Shown: positions 37,001 through 48,791 of the stretch, in pieces
How the letters are laid out: each line of letters opens with the position of its first letter
How positions within the stretch are numbered: position 1 is the stretch's first letter
Source: Coffea arabica
Taxonomy: Eukaryota; Streptophyta; Magnoliopsida; Gentianales; Rubiaceae
Length of the DNA stretch: 64,000 nucleotides
Assembly: GCF_036785885.1 (NCBI RefSeq)
Contig: NC_092317.1
Location: 1,738,501-1,802,500, forward strand
Direction: 5' to 3'
Translations under genes and position numbers: made by a program
The notes under the pieces: generated by a model
What the model saw: the letters and a program-made list of their open reading frames with translations, nothing else
What the model was told of the DNA's origin: nothing
Databases searched by the model: none

Positions 37001-39190
37001 CAGTTACTAGAATCAAATACATCCTTTTGTATATATGTATAAAATATAGAGCAAATTCTTGTTTATTTCCATATTTGTTCATTGGAATGTGATGTTCAAT
37101 TGCAGGTGTATGTATGGTAATCTTTTCCTGACAAAACTAAAATTTAAGTCTTAATGATGCTTCCTTTTTTTAAAGAAAATTGATCTTGTATGCTAAAATA
37201 TGAAGCAAAGAGTAGATGATTTTGAAAATAAAAAATGTGTTTATTATCTTTGGATTTGATTACTCACTCGTATTCGCTTTTGCATTCCTCATTTATGCAT
37301 GTATTTTCTTGTCAACAACATTTTGGTGTAGGCATGATCTATGTTTTCTTGCAGAGGTCATAACTTCAGCAGAGTTTCACCCTACCCACTGTAACATGTT
37401 AGCATATAGTAGTTCAAAGGGATCAATTCGTCTGATTGATTTGCGGCAGTCAGCTTTGTGTGATTCACATTCTAAATTGTAAGTGCTAAAGATTGCATGT
37501 TTGTCTTCAGCTATTTCACATGAAAGTTAAAAATGTTTCAGAAAATATGAATTTAAAAGTTGGCTGGCGATTTGTGAATCAATTCTCTCTCATTAAGAAA
37601 AAAAAAAAGCATTGTTTATTTAAATTTTTAGATATAATTGTGTTGATGCTGAATGCCCGGTGGACCTCAAGATATTCCTTTTGTACACAGGTTTGAGGAA
37701 CAGGAGGCACCTGGTTCAAGATCATTTTTCACTGAGATAATAGCTTCAATTTCAGATATTAAATTTGCAAAGGATGGTAGATATATTCTTAGTCGTGATT
37801 ACATGACCCTTAAGGTTTGGTTTTTGGGCTTTATCCCCTCCTTTTGGCTTTAAACAAGATTATACATATTACTGTACAGATGCATGCTTTTCATGTTAAT
37901 GTCCTGATCCCACTCTATGTCCAATTTTGAGAACAGGATTATGGCTTCTACATATATGATTTTCTGTGTTCTTGGTACATAAATTTGTATTGTCAGATCC
38001 TTAGATTACTGGAGTGGAGACTGACGAAGTAGAACTTTTTGGGTCATTTGACGTTTAGATCTTGCTGAGTGCAGTTTTATCTTTTGGGAAATGCATGATG
38101 CTAGTATACACTTTTTGCTTGGCGTTTGCAAGCCTAATGTGCTGGTTTATACATAATTTGCTTAAGAAAACTTCTTTGCTTTCATATTTCCTTGCAATAT
38201 ATGAAACTCCAGGCTCTCTCTATCCGTTATCCCTAGGGAAACTAGAATGAATTTGGTTGTTTTACAGGCACAGGAAACACTAATGAAAAGTGTAGGGCTG
38301 TTTTAAATTTGGCTTCTGACTGATATTTTACATTTTTTGTTCAGCTATGGGACATTAATATGGATTCTGGTCCTGTTGCAACCTTCCAGGTTCATGAGTA
38401 TCTAAGACCAAAGGTGATTTACCCGAGTTTGTCTAGCTTCTTTATCAGAAAATTTTGACACTATTGTTGCATTTTGGAACTGATTAATCTACAATCATCA
38501 ATATCCAGCTGTGTGACTTATATGAAAATGATTCCATCTTTGATAAGTTTGAGTGTTGCCTGAGCGGTGACGGCCTGCGTGTAGCAACTGGTTCTTACAG
38601 GCATGTAGTGAACTCTCCTCCTTTTGTTAGTTCTTAGTAAATTAAGTAATTGCATGATTTATAAAATCTGATTGCCTATATGTATGTGTTCCAGCAATCT
38701 CTTCCGTGTTTTCGGTTGTGCGACGGGTAGTACTGAAGCAGCTACTCTTGAAGCAAGCAAAAACCCAATGAGGTAATTTTGCTGCAATTTATGAAAAGTT
38801 TTAACAGCTGATTAAAGTTGAATTTGTATTTGTGATGTCGACGACAAAATAAATTGGTATCAATTTGTTTAGGAGACAAGTCCAGACTCCTTCAAGGCCT
38901 TCAAGATCCCTGAGCAGCAGTATTACCCGTGTTGTGAGAAGAGGTAATTGCTTTTATTGAAAAGCATATCGTGTTAGTTACCGAATCATTTGGTGTATTT
39001 GGTGCTTGTGCACTTGGATATATTCATGAAAAAATCTGGGATATTAATTTCAGGAGCAGAAAGTCCAGGAGTTGATGCAAATGGGAACTCGTTTGATTTT
39101 ACAACGAAGCTGCTCCACCTGGCGTGGCATCCAGTGGAAAACTCAGTTGCTTGTGCAGCTGCCAACAGCTTGTACATGTATTATGCGTGA
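31065..39190 (+). CDS. PP2A 55 kDa regulatory subunit B (B55), 14 exons, intact
   Basis: B55 is the WD40 beta-propeller subunit that gives protein phosphatase 2A its substrate choice and binds the A scaffold. Exons: 31065-31185, 33643-33746, 33869-33967, 34300-34419, 34982-35188, 35576-35667, 36351-36469, 37355-37478, 37691-37814, 38345-38413, 38509-38600, 38695-38772, 38873-38943, 39054-39190. They join in phase to 518 residues with no stop, matching the family's usual 500-515. Recognisable blocks: [11 protein letters not shown] near residue 22, [18 protein letters not shown] (first blade), [93 protein letters not shown] and the C-terminal [20 protein letters not shown]. Intron 1 is long (2457 bp). 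Intron 11 begins with GC instead of GT. Exon 5 holds a serine-rich loop (residues about 165-180), a plant B55 feature. It resembles the Arabidopsis ATB alpha/beta type. The start codon is the first ATG leading into the conserved N-terminus. Confidence 0.96.
31186..33642 (+). other. Long first intron of the B55 gene
   Basis: A 2457-bp intron bounded by G|GTACAG and TTGCAG. Scattered short frames inside (for example near 31703-31888 and 32013-32261) show no recognised protein. No transposon ends were found inside, though its size compared with the other introns (93 to 2457 bp) suggests insertions or regulatory content. Confidence 0.6.
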
Positions 39191-40799
39191 AAAGTTGGCA
39201 GCGAGGGGATTGTGTTGATCATTGCATAGTTGACATTTTTGGGTTGCTCTTCAAGAAGGCCTATTGGACTCGACTCTACCTCCAAATGCTTCATAACCTT
39301 AGCACATGCTTCTAATGTTGGGGAACAGAACAGGAAATTGTAGGATCAAAGAATAGCGACTTGTCATTGTCTCTGGGAAACCAGCTACCTTTCTTTCATC
39401 TTCGTCTACCCATTTTCTGCTTCACCCTATACTTTAAATTGTTTCCCTTTCTCTCCAAAGGAAAAGATGCAGTTCTGTTCTTCTTGTGTTGGGTCGAAGT
39501 AAGGAAAATTTGTGATTGTAGCTCTCCTACAAGTAAAAACTAAAGGATGTCCTATATGCTACTAGTTTTAAGGTATATGTAGTTTTTACTCAAAATCTTG
39601 CTGGGAAGGAGCTGCTGCTAACTTGCAGGGCCTTAAGAATATTTTCGATTTTATAGCATTATTTTTTGTAGGACCGTTTTAGCTTTGCTTTTGCCAGCCA
39701 TTAACTAGTTAACTATTTTTTTGTAAAAGAAATTCAAGGTATTCTGGCTTTTTTGGTCATTTGTATTTTTACATGCATCTTGTGTAAGAGATTGTAACAA
39801 CCAAATTGTAGTATTTACCCATTTGCATTTTTGCTGCTGCCTTGGGGTTGATGGTTGGCTGCTAATGACTGCCAGACATTCTTGCTGGTGACTTGATGAG
39901 AAATTGGTTCTTATTCCATAGCAAGTCTGTTTATTATGTGTCCTTCCTGTCGTCCCTACGGGAGCAAGGCCGATGGATGTGCTGGTTTCCTTCCCAATGG
40001 TGTGGGGTCGGGGAGGGTGTTTATGGGTTTGAGCCCAAGGTCTGTTTATCTGGTATAGTTCGTAAAAGGCCTTGGCTTGAGAACGTAGTATTCTCCGACT
40101 ACCTGTAAAATGTTGGTTGGGCAGGCCCAAGGCTTTGCCCAGTAGTTCTGAGACAAAAAGAAAAGACTTCACGACCAAGGTTCATCGATCAAAAAAACCA
40201 TGCATATTGACTCGAATGAAACTGAACCACTAGTACAGCGATGACGGTACGCAACCGCAGTTGGTGGAGATACTTTCTCCTCCAAAAAGAGCCTCTCATA
40301 TGGGGCGGATCCCCCATGTTAATTTTCATCTTTCTCTTCCAAAAAGAGCCTCTCATTTCGGGCGGATACCCCATGTTAATTTTCATCATTGAGAAGGAAG
40401 TGTATAATGGTGTATAAATACATATAATTCGTATACTTTCATTGACAGCATGCAGCATCATAGTAATTTGGGATGATAGTTTTAGCATACGAACTGTCCA
40501 AAAATTTTTTTTTTTTTTTAAAAAAAAAAACTGTGTATTAACGGTGAATCTTTTTTCTTTTAATTTGAAAGGAAAATGATTGATACATGGAAAAGCATAT
40601 TCAACATTAACAAAGTTAAATAAATGCGAACCGAAGCTACTTGGAACTAATTAAGCAAGGACATGGGTGATAAAACCTATCTCCACTAACAAATTAAACA
40701 AAGCGTAAGGTTGTAGCTGAAACGAGACACACCAATACTTAATAGAATTTAAACTTACTTCACTAAGCCAAAGTCATAAATCATAAGGTCGATCCTTAA
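39191..40799. other. 3' region of B55 and intergenic DNA
   Basis: The first 500-600 bases probably hold the B55 3' UTR. A frame on the minus strand at 39705-40178 has no recognised protein and is probably chance. A short direct duplication lies at 40276-40390. Confidence 0.5.
40276..40390. repeat. Direct duplication of about 60 bp
   Basis: The block 'ccaaaaagagcctctcat', then 'gggcggat' and 'ccccatgttaattttcatc', occurs twice in a row with two or three differences. It has no coding meaning. Confidence 0.8.
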
Positions 40800-42760
40800 A
40801 AGCGTGGACGCATTTCAGCAAGATAGATAGAACTGACGACTGAGATGGGATTTGAGACCTTCTCCATCAAGCCCACCTCTTTTATGCTTCCAGCCGATCC
40901 ATCATCACCACCGTATTCATGGAGTTGGGATGATCACTTGTGTTGGTAGTCGTCGATCGCATCATTGGTTAGTGTAATGGTGGTGGTGTTGTTGAAGAAG
41001 GAATGAGTATGGGAGCAACTACCATTATTTCTGATCTATTCTTCCCATTTTCCTGGCCGCCTTGTGGTTTCTTCTTGGTTTTCCTTAGGCTTTGCGCTCT
41101 TCTTTTGGTGGCATTCCAGTGATTTTTGGTGCTATACTCACTTTTTCCTGGGATCAGCTAGGCTACTTGTGTCCAACTGTTGCCAAACTTCATATGGGCT
41201 TCAATTTCTTTTTCACTCACATTGTTCTTCTGCAGCAACAAATTAAAGAAAGAAATCCAAGTCCACACGTACATATTAACAAAGTTTCAGGTATGATGGA
41301 TTTTGTACTGATGTAGGAGTAGCATACGGTATAAATTAGACACTAAAATAATTCAAACAAAACCTTCAGTGCTACGTTAGTATATGATGTACGAATGAAA
41401 ACTTTTATTGCATGATCAATTAAAAAGTGATTGAATCTTAGTAGCTCCATTCTTTCTGTGAATGGAAAAATCATCAATCCCGATCCTTATCGATCGGCAT
41501 ATCTTACACAGTGGAAAGAAGAGATACAGTCTCTTTCCAGAAAAAGGAAACAAATACTTTCTTTTTCCTTAATGGAAAATTTGAGAAGATTTAGCGCAAA
41601 ATAAAAAAAAGGCAAGCATGATCAAAGTGAATTCATAAAAAACCGTGAGACATAAATAAATTAAAGTTAAGACCTTGATGTACGTACGGACGAAATGATG
41701 AAAGAGATCATACCACGACTAACAAGCCTGTCCAGTTTTTTTCAGGACAATTGCCATTTTGCAATGGATGTAATATCCAGAAATTAAGGAATACTACACT
41801 CCCGCAATCATAATCCTGATTTGCTAATCTAATGTCGTCGGGATTTTTCCTTGTAGAATTTTGGAGATGCCACCAATTGCTTTAGAAATCAAATAAACTA
41901 TCAGATGAGTGAAAAGGTAACAAGTGAGTTACGAAAACCATGAAAGAGATGCACTAAATGTTGTGAATCATGGAAGACAAAAAGAAACTTAATATCTGGA
42001 TGCAAATGATGATGCCACCTTTCTTGACACTGTTAACTGGTTCTAGAGACCATTTTTTCAGCAATTTCAGTTTATTACATATTGCATAGGACCAAAATAA
42101 AATTTAAAAAAAAAAAAATCAGAAGATGACTAACTAAAAAAGGTTATCAGTACAAACTTATAGGTTAAGAAACGAGATAAAGATTCACACGGAAAGCTCA
42201 TCTCTGTGAAAACTAATTGTGTAGAAAGATTATCCACGAGATTTTTGGGGGAAGGGAAGGAAAAGAGCTAAGAAAAGTACAGGAGACAGGAAAGTCTATG
42301 ATGTTTACAGGTCTTCTTCACTAGTCCATTCACCCTTGATCGAAGTGGCAGAGAAGCCACGGTCGTACCATTTCCACTCCTCCAGGAGTACATGGTGCCA
42401 AATTCTCTTTACCTCTTGAGCCAAAAACATTAGGATCCCTGACTTGAGCACTCCAGCTTCGGTTTCGTTGTTCATTCGAGAAAATCCTTGCACCACCAAC
42501 AAAGGTTCTGTGCGTCATGCAATTTGATTACACATCTTCTCTAGCAAGGTTACTTGCTGCATCATTAGAAGTACTAGCTAGTACCGCCAGAAGAGGAAGC
42601 AGCATTTATTATTTGTGGGAAGAAAAGCTGGTTGGTGCAATTGGCTGGTTGATTTTGCACATGACGAAGACTCGATGATGACCTATCTATGGCTGTCAAT
42701 GGAGGCCTAATTAAGTCAAAAGGAAGCCACTCCTAATTTGTTCTTGATTGTATAGGGATT
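40800..42760 (-). pseudogene. R2R3-MYB transcription factor pseudogene (MYB98/119-like clade)
   Basis: Pieces of both MYB repeats occur in order on the minus strand. The start of R2, IKGEWTSEEDL, lies at 42340-42309 and ends at a GTAAAC donor. Later R2 sequence gives LKKWS (42061-42047) and, after a deletion and frame change, CQERWHHHLHPDIK (42029-41988). R3 lies near 41230-41070: EIEAHMKFGNSWTQVA, then a TAG at 41160-41158, then LIPGKSEYSTKNHWNATKRR and SLRKTKKK. A KNHWNATKRR third helix is typical of the MYB98/MYB64/MYB119 and MYB115/118 group, which act in female gametophyte and embryo programmes. Upstream, at about 42760-42540, a serine-rich stretch (SSSSLRHVQNQ, QLFFPQIINAASSSGG) reads like the N-terminal region, interrupted near 42580. 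The downstream tail (STTPPP) also hits stops. The stop in R3, the shortened R2 and the frame changes make it non-functional. The tryptophans of the MYB fold are partly kept. Clade placement is tentative. Confidence 0.72.
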
Positions 42761-43999
42761 CATTTTTGCTTGTAGTTTGCTGAATACATGCATGCTGACT
42801 GAGTAATTCGAAGAATTCAAAAGCCCAACAGTTTGCTGACATGTTTGGAAAAAGAATGTCAAAAGCATACTCTGGAGACATTCCTGAATAAATTTGTACG
42901 TGTATGATCCATCTTTTGTTTTGTTTCTGTGTTAATTCCTCCTTTATTTCATCTTCTGATGTCACGTTAATTTGGCAGCAAAAGGGAAAAAATTCCAAGA
43001 ACAAAAGGGAGAAAAAAAAAACAAGGGAACGGCCAAACTTTTTGAAGTTCAAAGTTTATGGGCTAAATTATCCGACTGATCCTAAGATATATAGCCATTG
43101 TTAAAGGATAATCGTTTTCATACAAACCTACTTGTCTATGCCTACCTCTATCATATTGGTGCGGTGTGACTTGTGTTTGCACAGTAAATGGAAATAATCT
43201 CTTTCTTGGAATGTTAAATTTATTTTTAAGTTATGGATTTCACTAACAGGTTCCTCATAATTAAGCACACGTTAAGAGAGGTTGGAATTATTTTCTTAAC
43301 AAAATGGAAACTAATTTTTTAAAAAAAATGTAAATGAAGGGAGTGCATTAAATATGTATATTCACATGGTGTAATATACATGTACTAATGAATGTCCTGA
43401 GAGCATCTTATTACAAACATCCTTAATTTATTTAGGGTGATAAAAGGCGCATGCCCAGGCTTAGATAAATTTTCATTTGTCAATTAATCAATGAGAGAAA
43501 TATTGAAAATTATGACTTCTGAACCTAGAGAGCAAATTTTTAAAGTGACTATATATAATTGCAATAGAAGATGATTAGGAAGGGTACGTTATTTAATGGA
43601 AATCGCTATCACTTTAACCTTTCCTTCTGTTTTTACCTTTTTGTTTTCTTTTGGGGGTTTCCGTTGGGCAGGATTTGTTATTTTTCATTTTTTTTTTCCT
43701 TACCCAAGACATGCAACGATAAATTTGTTTGAGATTTAAGCATACATGAACCTTTTTTCTTTTCTTTTTTTTTTTTTTTGGTTGGAGTCGTAAAGCATTT
43801 ATAAGCTAGTTCATGAACACAATATCTGAGATGACTTCTAGCTATAGGACCTTGTTAGAGGCCGCAGCATAATATTCTTCATTCTCTCTCCAAGAAGAAG
43901 CAAAATCATCCGAAGAATGGAGCAATTTTTCCAGAACAGCTGTGGACAGTGGCTTATGGGTTGAAACTAGCCAGGGCTCTGCAATCCGCTAGGGTGGTA

Positions 44000-44190
44000 C
44001 TGGAAACGGATTCTCGATCAAACTGAGTTGGAAGCTAATCATGAAAGATTCTAGTAGTGGCTGGAACCCTCATCCGTCATCATAATCTCATTAAGCTACT
44101 GAAGGATTCTAGTGGCCGGATTCTAAAACTGGGTTGGAAGCTAAATCATGAAAGATTCTAGTGGCATCATAATCTCATTAAGCTAGTGAA
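44000..44190. repeat. Imperfect direct repeats around 'gaaagattctagtggc'
   Basis: The block 'gttggaagctaa.tcatgaaagattctagt' plus 'catcataatctcattaagcta' occurs twice within about 190 bases, with a shorter third piece ('gaaggattctagtggc') between them. It looks like a recent slippage or short tandem duplication event. Confidence 0.7.
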
Positions 44191-44481
44191 GTAATATATA
44201 GTTACAAAAACCTTGAGATGAATGTAGAATTAGACATACGTGGCGGGAAGGGAATCGGTGCACTGACCACTTGGGGAAGTTGAGTTTGAGGCTGCAGCCG
44301 GGCAAATTAACCATCGTCAAGGATCGAGTTTGTTGATCCTTTTGGGGATCGGATGACATAAATGCCTAGATTGGCTTGCATTAGTGCGTCCATCATCAAA
44401 TCTTACATGCATGTCATGTACAAATCTCGATTACCAAGTATGATCTTACTAGCTAAATCTACTAACTTAGGCTCTGAATTA

Positions 44482-44505
44482 AGAAGAAGAAGAAGAAGAA
44501 GAAGG
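44482..44505. repeat. (GAA)n microsatellite
   Basis: About eight GAA triplets in a row in non-coding DNA. Confidence 0.9.
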
Positions 44506-44529
44506 AGATCTTGGGTGGATTAAGTTGCA

Positions 44530-44718
44530 TCACCATAAGGTCTTAACAATGGTGGGCTTCTTATCATCGAAACTAGAACTAGATCTGAGAATCTTCAATG
44601 CTTTAGGAGCATTTTCAACCCAGATTGGACGGACAATTGTTCTGTCTGGGGTGATATATGCAAAGTGTGTATCCTTTGCAATTAGAGCCTGCCAATGGAG
44701 ATTGGAAATGATAAGCAC
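44530..44718 (-). other. Unrecognised 62-codon ORF, possible exon remnant
   Basis: The minus-strand frame reads HWQALIAKDTHFAYITPDR and VENAPKALKILRSSSSFDD with balanced composition, unlike the AT-rich surroundings, and ends at a TGA. It could be the last exon of the gene whose possible first exon lies at 45090-44997, but the two cannot be joined confidently. The family is not recognised. Confidence 0.25.
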
Positions 44719-44779
44719 TTGGGATGCTACAAGATTTGCTCGAAATTAAAGTAAAGTGCGATTAAACTATATATTACCG

Positions 44780-45935
44780 CTTTTCTAAATGATTTTGATA
44801 CGGAAAGGAGAGCCTTCAAGTCCTCTCTTTCAACGTAGCAGAATATTTTTATCTACAATAATTGGAGAAAATTAATATATATGGATCCGGATAATCAGCT
44901 TTTTGCAAGTGAATAGATATATCAAAATTGAAAACCCTGAAGCAGAAAATGGAGAAAGAAATTATCTAAATGCTGGCTGTGTGCACTAATACTCACGAGT
45001 AAATCTTCATGCAACGCATGCCAAGGCCTTGAAGGCTCATGAACACTCCATTGTTTCTCGTCGACAGGTGCTTCTCCCGAGCTTTCCATCAAAGCCGCCA
45101 TCACCAAATGACTTGTACGTTGGCCTTGATTTAATTTCCACACAGACATAATTTCCAAATACTTTGGTCCATGCTGCTATATATTACGTTTATTTTTTAT
45201 ATATATATAAAAAAAGCTATGGAAAAACCGCTGTGCTGTAGTTAGTTAATGTCCTGAATCACAAAACAAATAGAATTCTCAATGTCAGCAGAATTTATCC
45301 AATCAGTAGCTATCAAACTTTAACTAGAATATCAAGAAGGGAAAGACATATTATCACTAGCCAGTAGAAACTAGAAATTAAGTACCTTCACAGCCATTTG
45401 CAATTCACATTCTTGGTCATGACATGTATGATACACGGGACACTTGATTCTTGAAATGCTTCATCAACATGCAAAAAAGAGAGCCTTCGACTCCTATCTC
45501 TTTCGAGTTTCAACGTAACACAACTTCTTTATCTTTAATCCAAGAGAATGATACAACTATATATCCGCTATCATGAAAAATGAAACTAAATACCATGTGT
45601 ACTAAGAGGTAAATCTCCATCCGATGGATGCCTATCAGGGACTTGAAGCCTTGCGAACGATCCCTTGATTAAGTCTTGCTGCAAGGTGCTTCTTCACAGT
45701 TTTCCATCCAAAAAAAAAAGACATCACCAACATGACTTTGTTAATCTGGGTATGACAAAGGAAGATCAAATGGATCCGGCACTGCTGTACGTAGTGTTTG
45801 GCCTGTAACTCCACTTGAACTCAAGATACAATTATAAATCTAATACTAAATGGGTTGCTATATCAAATTTTGACAGGATTATCAAGAGCTGAAAGACAAA
45901 CTATATCAGACTAATAGAAAGTACATTCCTCGGTA
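44780..45935. repeat. Old tandem duplication of a ~0.5-0.7 kb segment with a gene-like exon
   Basis: Segment A (about 44780-45390) and segment B (about 45475-45935) share four blocks in the same order: a 'gagagcctt' plus 'tttcaacgta' block (44808, 45480), a 'gtaaatct.cat' block (45000, 45610), an 'aggtgcttct' plus 'ttttccatc' block (45066, 45686), and a 'atcaagag..gaaagaca' block (45330, 45880). On the minus strand segment A encodes MESSGEAPVDEKQWSVHE, PWHALHEDLL and a good donor (GTGAGT); the same place in B is degenerate with stops. PWxxLxEDLL resembles the start of plant F-box domains, but that is weak evidence. Confidence 0.55.
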
Positions 45936-47967
45936 TCTTTTTTTTTTTTTTTAAATATATATTAGTATTATTGGCCACCACATATGATCCGTAAGACACT
46001 TGATTATTTATTGGCCGATTTGATTCAATTAGTTTTTTCGTTGCTCATATTCTATGTGATGTGATCACTCCTGCATAATTACTTATGTGGGTTTGTATTA
46101 AGTCGCCATACAATTAGGCAACTACTACTACCAATATGTTTGCACATTCATCCAATTTCCAAGAGCTGTGCCATTGGGTGAAAGGCGTATTAATTTTTTG
46201 CCAGATAGTTAGCTAATTGCACGGTAATTAGTAGTAAATTGTACTAGTTTGGTGATTTAGTAATTGGAAATCAGCTGTGATTATTAGATTGGGTTAAGTG
46301 GAAATATGGGAACTGTATATGTACCGTTTGTTATTAGTTTCTGAGTTTGGAAATATGTCAAGTTACCTTCCAACTGTTTAATTTTTTTTTTCCATTATGA
46401 TCGTGGACTTGTTTAAGATCAGCATTTACTAGTCAAAAGCTGTTATCTTACTTCATATTAGGGACTCAAAGGAATTTAGAGATTTTGGTAGGCCTTTTTC
46501 TTCTTCTTCAGGTGGCCCCATAAATTAGCAAAATTGCATGTTTGGTCCCCTTTTAGTAAAGTGGGTAGGCTAGAGAAGCAATTCTCCTATAGGTGGACTT
46601 TTTTGTCTTTTTAGTGGCTTTTGTGGCCCGTGCATGTTATTCCATTATTGCCCTTGGATACCTGTTTAAGCCCTGGATAGTCAATGTAAAAGGAGGTAAT
46701 GGAGCTAGGTTTTTGGTCTTTTGGTGCATTAAATTTTCGAGATAAATATTAATTCTATGGGGGTGGAGTTTTTGCTGGCTTTATCGGCTCCGTCTGATTG
46801 TGCCCGGACTTTGATCTAACGGTGCATTACGTGATATCATTATGAAAATAGTTTCTGAGTTTGTCCGTTGGTTAAATTTTTTTTTTTTTTTTTTAAATAG
46901 TGGGGTTTGTCGTTGCTTACTGTTTTCTTGCATTGGTGCTTTAGCAGAAACTTTGGAATCTAAAACAGGGAGTCGTCTGTACTTAAATTTTATTCTTTTG
47001 CCTGCTTTGTTTGTTGCTTCTACTTGGCAGGCAGTAAGATAGATAGTTGTTTACTTGTTTTATTATTGGAATTACTTCCAATGATTGTCCAAGTGTCCAA
47101 CAACGGGATATGCTTCTTTTGTTGGATGAGTTTCTATTTACCAAATGTAATATTGTAGCTTTTGTAGAAAAAGCTAATAGCTAATAACATGTTTGGTTTC
47201 ATGTGATAAATTCTGCACTGCATGCATCTAAGGAGTTTGGCTAATATGTGGTTTTTGATCCATTTTCTACCTTCTTTTTACTTATGCTTAAACATTTTTC
47301 GTGAGTCCTATGCACTGCATTACTTGGGTATTTTTACTTAGAAATATTGTAAGATTCATCTCATGTATGGAACTTGAAAAGATTCTTATACAAAATTATG
47401 ATTTGAGAGATAAAGAGTTATTAATGAGTTTGATTGTGTAGCCAGTTGTGTGATTTTTTATTTTTTATTTTTGCATAAAATACATTTTTTTAAAAAAAAA
47501 AATTAAACTATTTTAAAATGTTACATACATTATGCCACAAAAAGTGTTACGGCATTATTTTTAAAAAAAAAGTCAAAATAATCTTCTACTAAATATTTTT
47601 CTTTCTATTGAGAAGAAGGTGTGATTTCTTGGCATGGAAGTAGACTATTTTCTTAGCACCAAATTCAAAAGAAATAATCTAACGGAGCTATATGTTATGG
47701 TAATCGTTTTTCATACAAAAGTGAACAGGTATGTTTGAATAAGAGATTATTTGAAATAATACTGCATTACTTTTTGTAATGTGATGTACGTGAGATTAAA
47801 AAAAAAAAGCAGTTGAAAGTTGTGTTTATGATGTTTTTTTTTTTACTAATGTTGTTCGTCATGTTCCCTATTTAGTCTTGTAATGCTGCCTTTTAAAAAA
47901 GGCAAATTGGTGTTTGTAGGAGTATTAAATTGGCAAAACAGCTTCTTTTAAGATAGCATTTAAAAGT
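45936..47967. other. Intergenic DNA, no gene recognised
   Basis: Poly-T tracts lie near 45940, 46385 and 46860. A one-ended fragment of the TGTTTGGAT MITE family lies near 47725-47845. No protein similarity was seen. Confidence 0.45.
47725..47845. mobile_element. One-ended fragment of the TGTTTGGAT MITE family
   Basis: It begins 'tgtttgaataagagattatt' and keeps the interior motif 'gtaatgtgatgtacgtgag'; the second inverted end is missing or eroded. Confidence 0.45.
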
Positions 47968-48284
47968 GGGTTAATTCCACTTTGTCCCCCCAAACTTTGG
48001 ACGATTATTCACTTAAGTCCCTAAACTTCAAAATGGGACACTTAAGTCCCTAAACTTATAAATACCTCCCACTTAAGTCCCTGAACTTATAAAATAGGAC
48101 ACTTTAATCCCTAAACCCTCATAAAATGGGACACTTCGACCACCAACGGCATTCATGATTTGTTAACAATTTTCCTTAAGTGGGAGGTATTTATAAATTT
48201 AGGGACTTAAGTGTCCCATTTTGAAGTTTAGGGACTAAAGTGGGTAATCGTCCAAAGTTTGGGGGGACAAAGTGGAATTAACCC
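47968..48284. mobile_element. Mutator-type MITE, 317 bp, 9-bp target duplication
   Basis: The ends GGGTTAATTCCACTTTGTCC and the inverted copy at the right end match almost perfectly, and the inverted match extends through 'ccaaactttggacgatta' and on. A perfect 9-bp target duplication, tttaaaagt, lies at 47959-47967 and 48285-48293. Inside, a motif 'cacttaagtccctaaactt' is repeated several times. The whole transcript would fold into a long hairpin. Confidence 0.92.
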
Positions 48285-48669
48285 TTTAAAAGTGGATGTG
48301 TGTTTTTGTATCTTTGGATTTGATACAGGAACGACAAGTACTCGGACTCTCTTCTCCCATCCTCCTTACAAATACGTTGCGGTTGCGGTTGCGGCGTGGA
48401 CATTGTTGCTTTATGTGTTTCATTGCAGAGTGTAACCACTGTAACACGACATGATTGATAGCATATTTTTGTGTGTGTAGTTTGAAAGGGATTAAAGATT
48501 GATTTGTTTTGTGTGATTCAAGTTTCTAGTCGCTCAATTATTCATGTTTGACTTCAGCTACAATCCATGACCAAAGTTACTTGGCAATAAGCTGCATGCT
48601 CCCACAGCCGTTATGATGATATATTTTTCAAACATAAGGAAATGAACGATTGGGTTATACTTATATACT

Positions 48670-48707
<38 letters not shown>

Positions 48708-48791
48708 CGTGCTTAATTACTTTTTTTATCTCACTCAAAGGAAACAATCCGTGCATTGTTAAACCATCAAGTAGCAAGAGCTTGTTTTCCA
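48285..48791. other. Short intergenic interval with a TA microsatellite
   Basis: No gene seen. It contains an unbroken TA run at 48672-48705. It ends at the target duplication of the next hAT-type element. Confidence 0.5.
48672..48705. repeat. (TA)n microsatellite
   Basis: About 16 TA dinucleotides in a row. Confidence 0.95.

Larger units (their letters stand above)
42761..44524. other. Intergenic DNA with a local duplication
   Basis: A minus-strand frame at 42711-43052 begins with a hydrophobic stretch but matches nothing I recognise and overlaps the 5' side of the MYB remnant. Poly-T stretches occur near 43690 and 43765. A local repeat lies at about 44000-44190 and a GAA microsatellite at 44482. 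Confidence 0.4.

Noticed and set aside
39705..40178. Minus-strand ORF of 157 codons downstream of the B55 gene
   Set aside because: It starts and ends in low-complexity sequence, has no recognised domain, and lies partly in the likely B55 3' region. Treated as chance.
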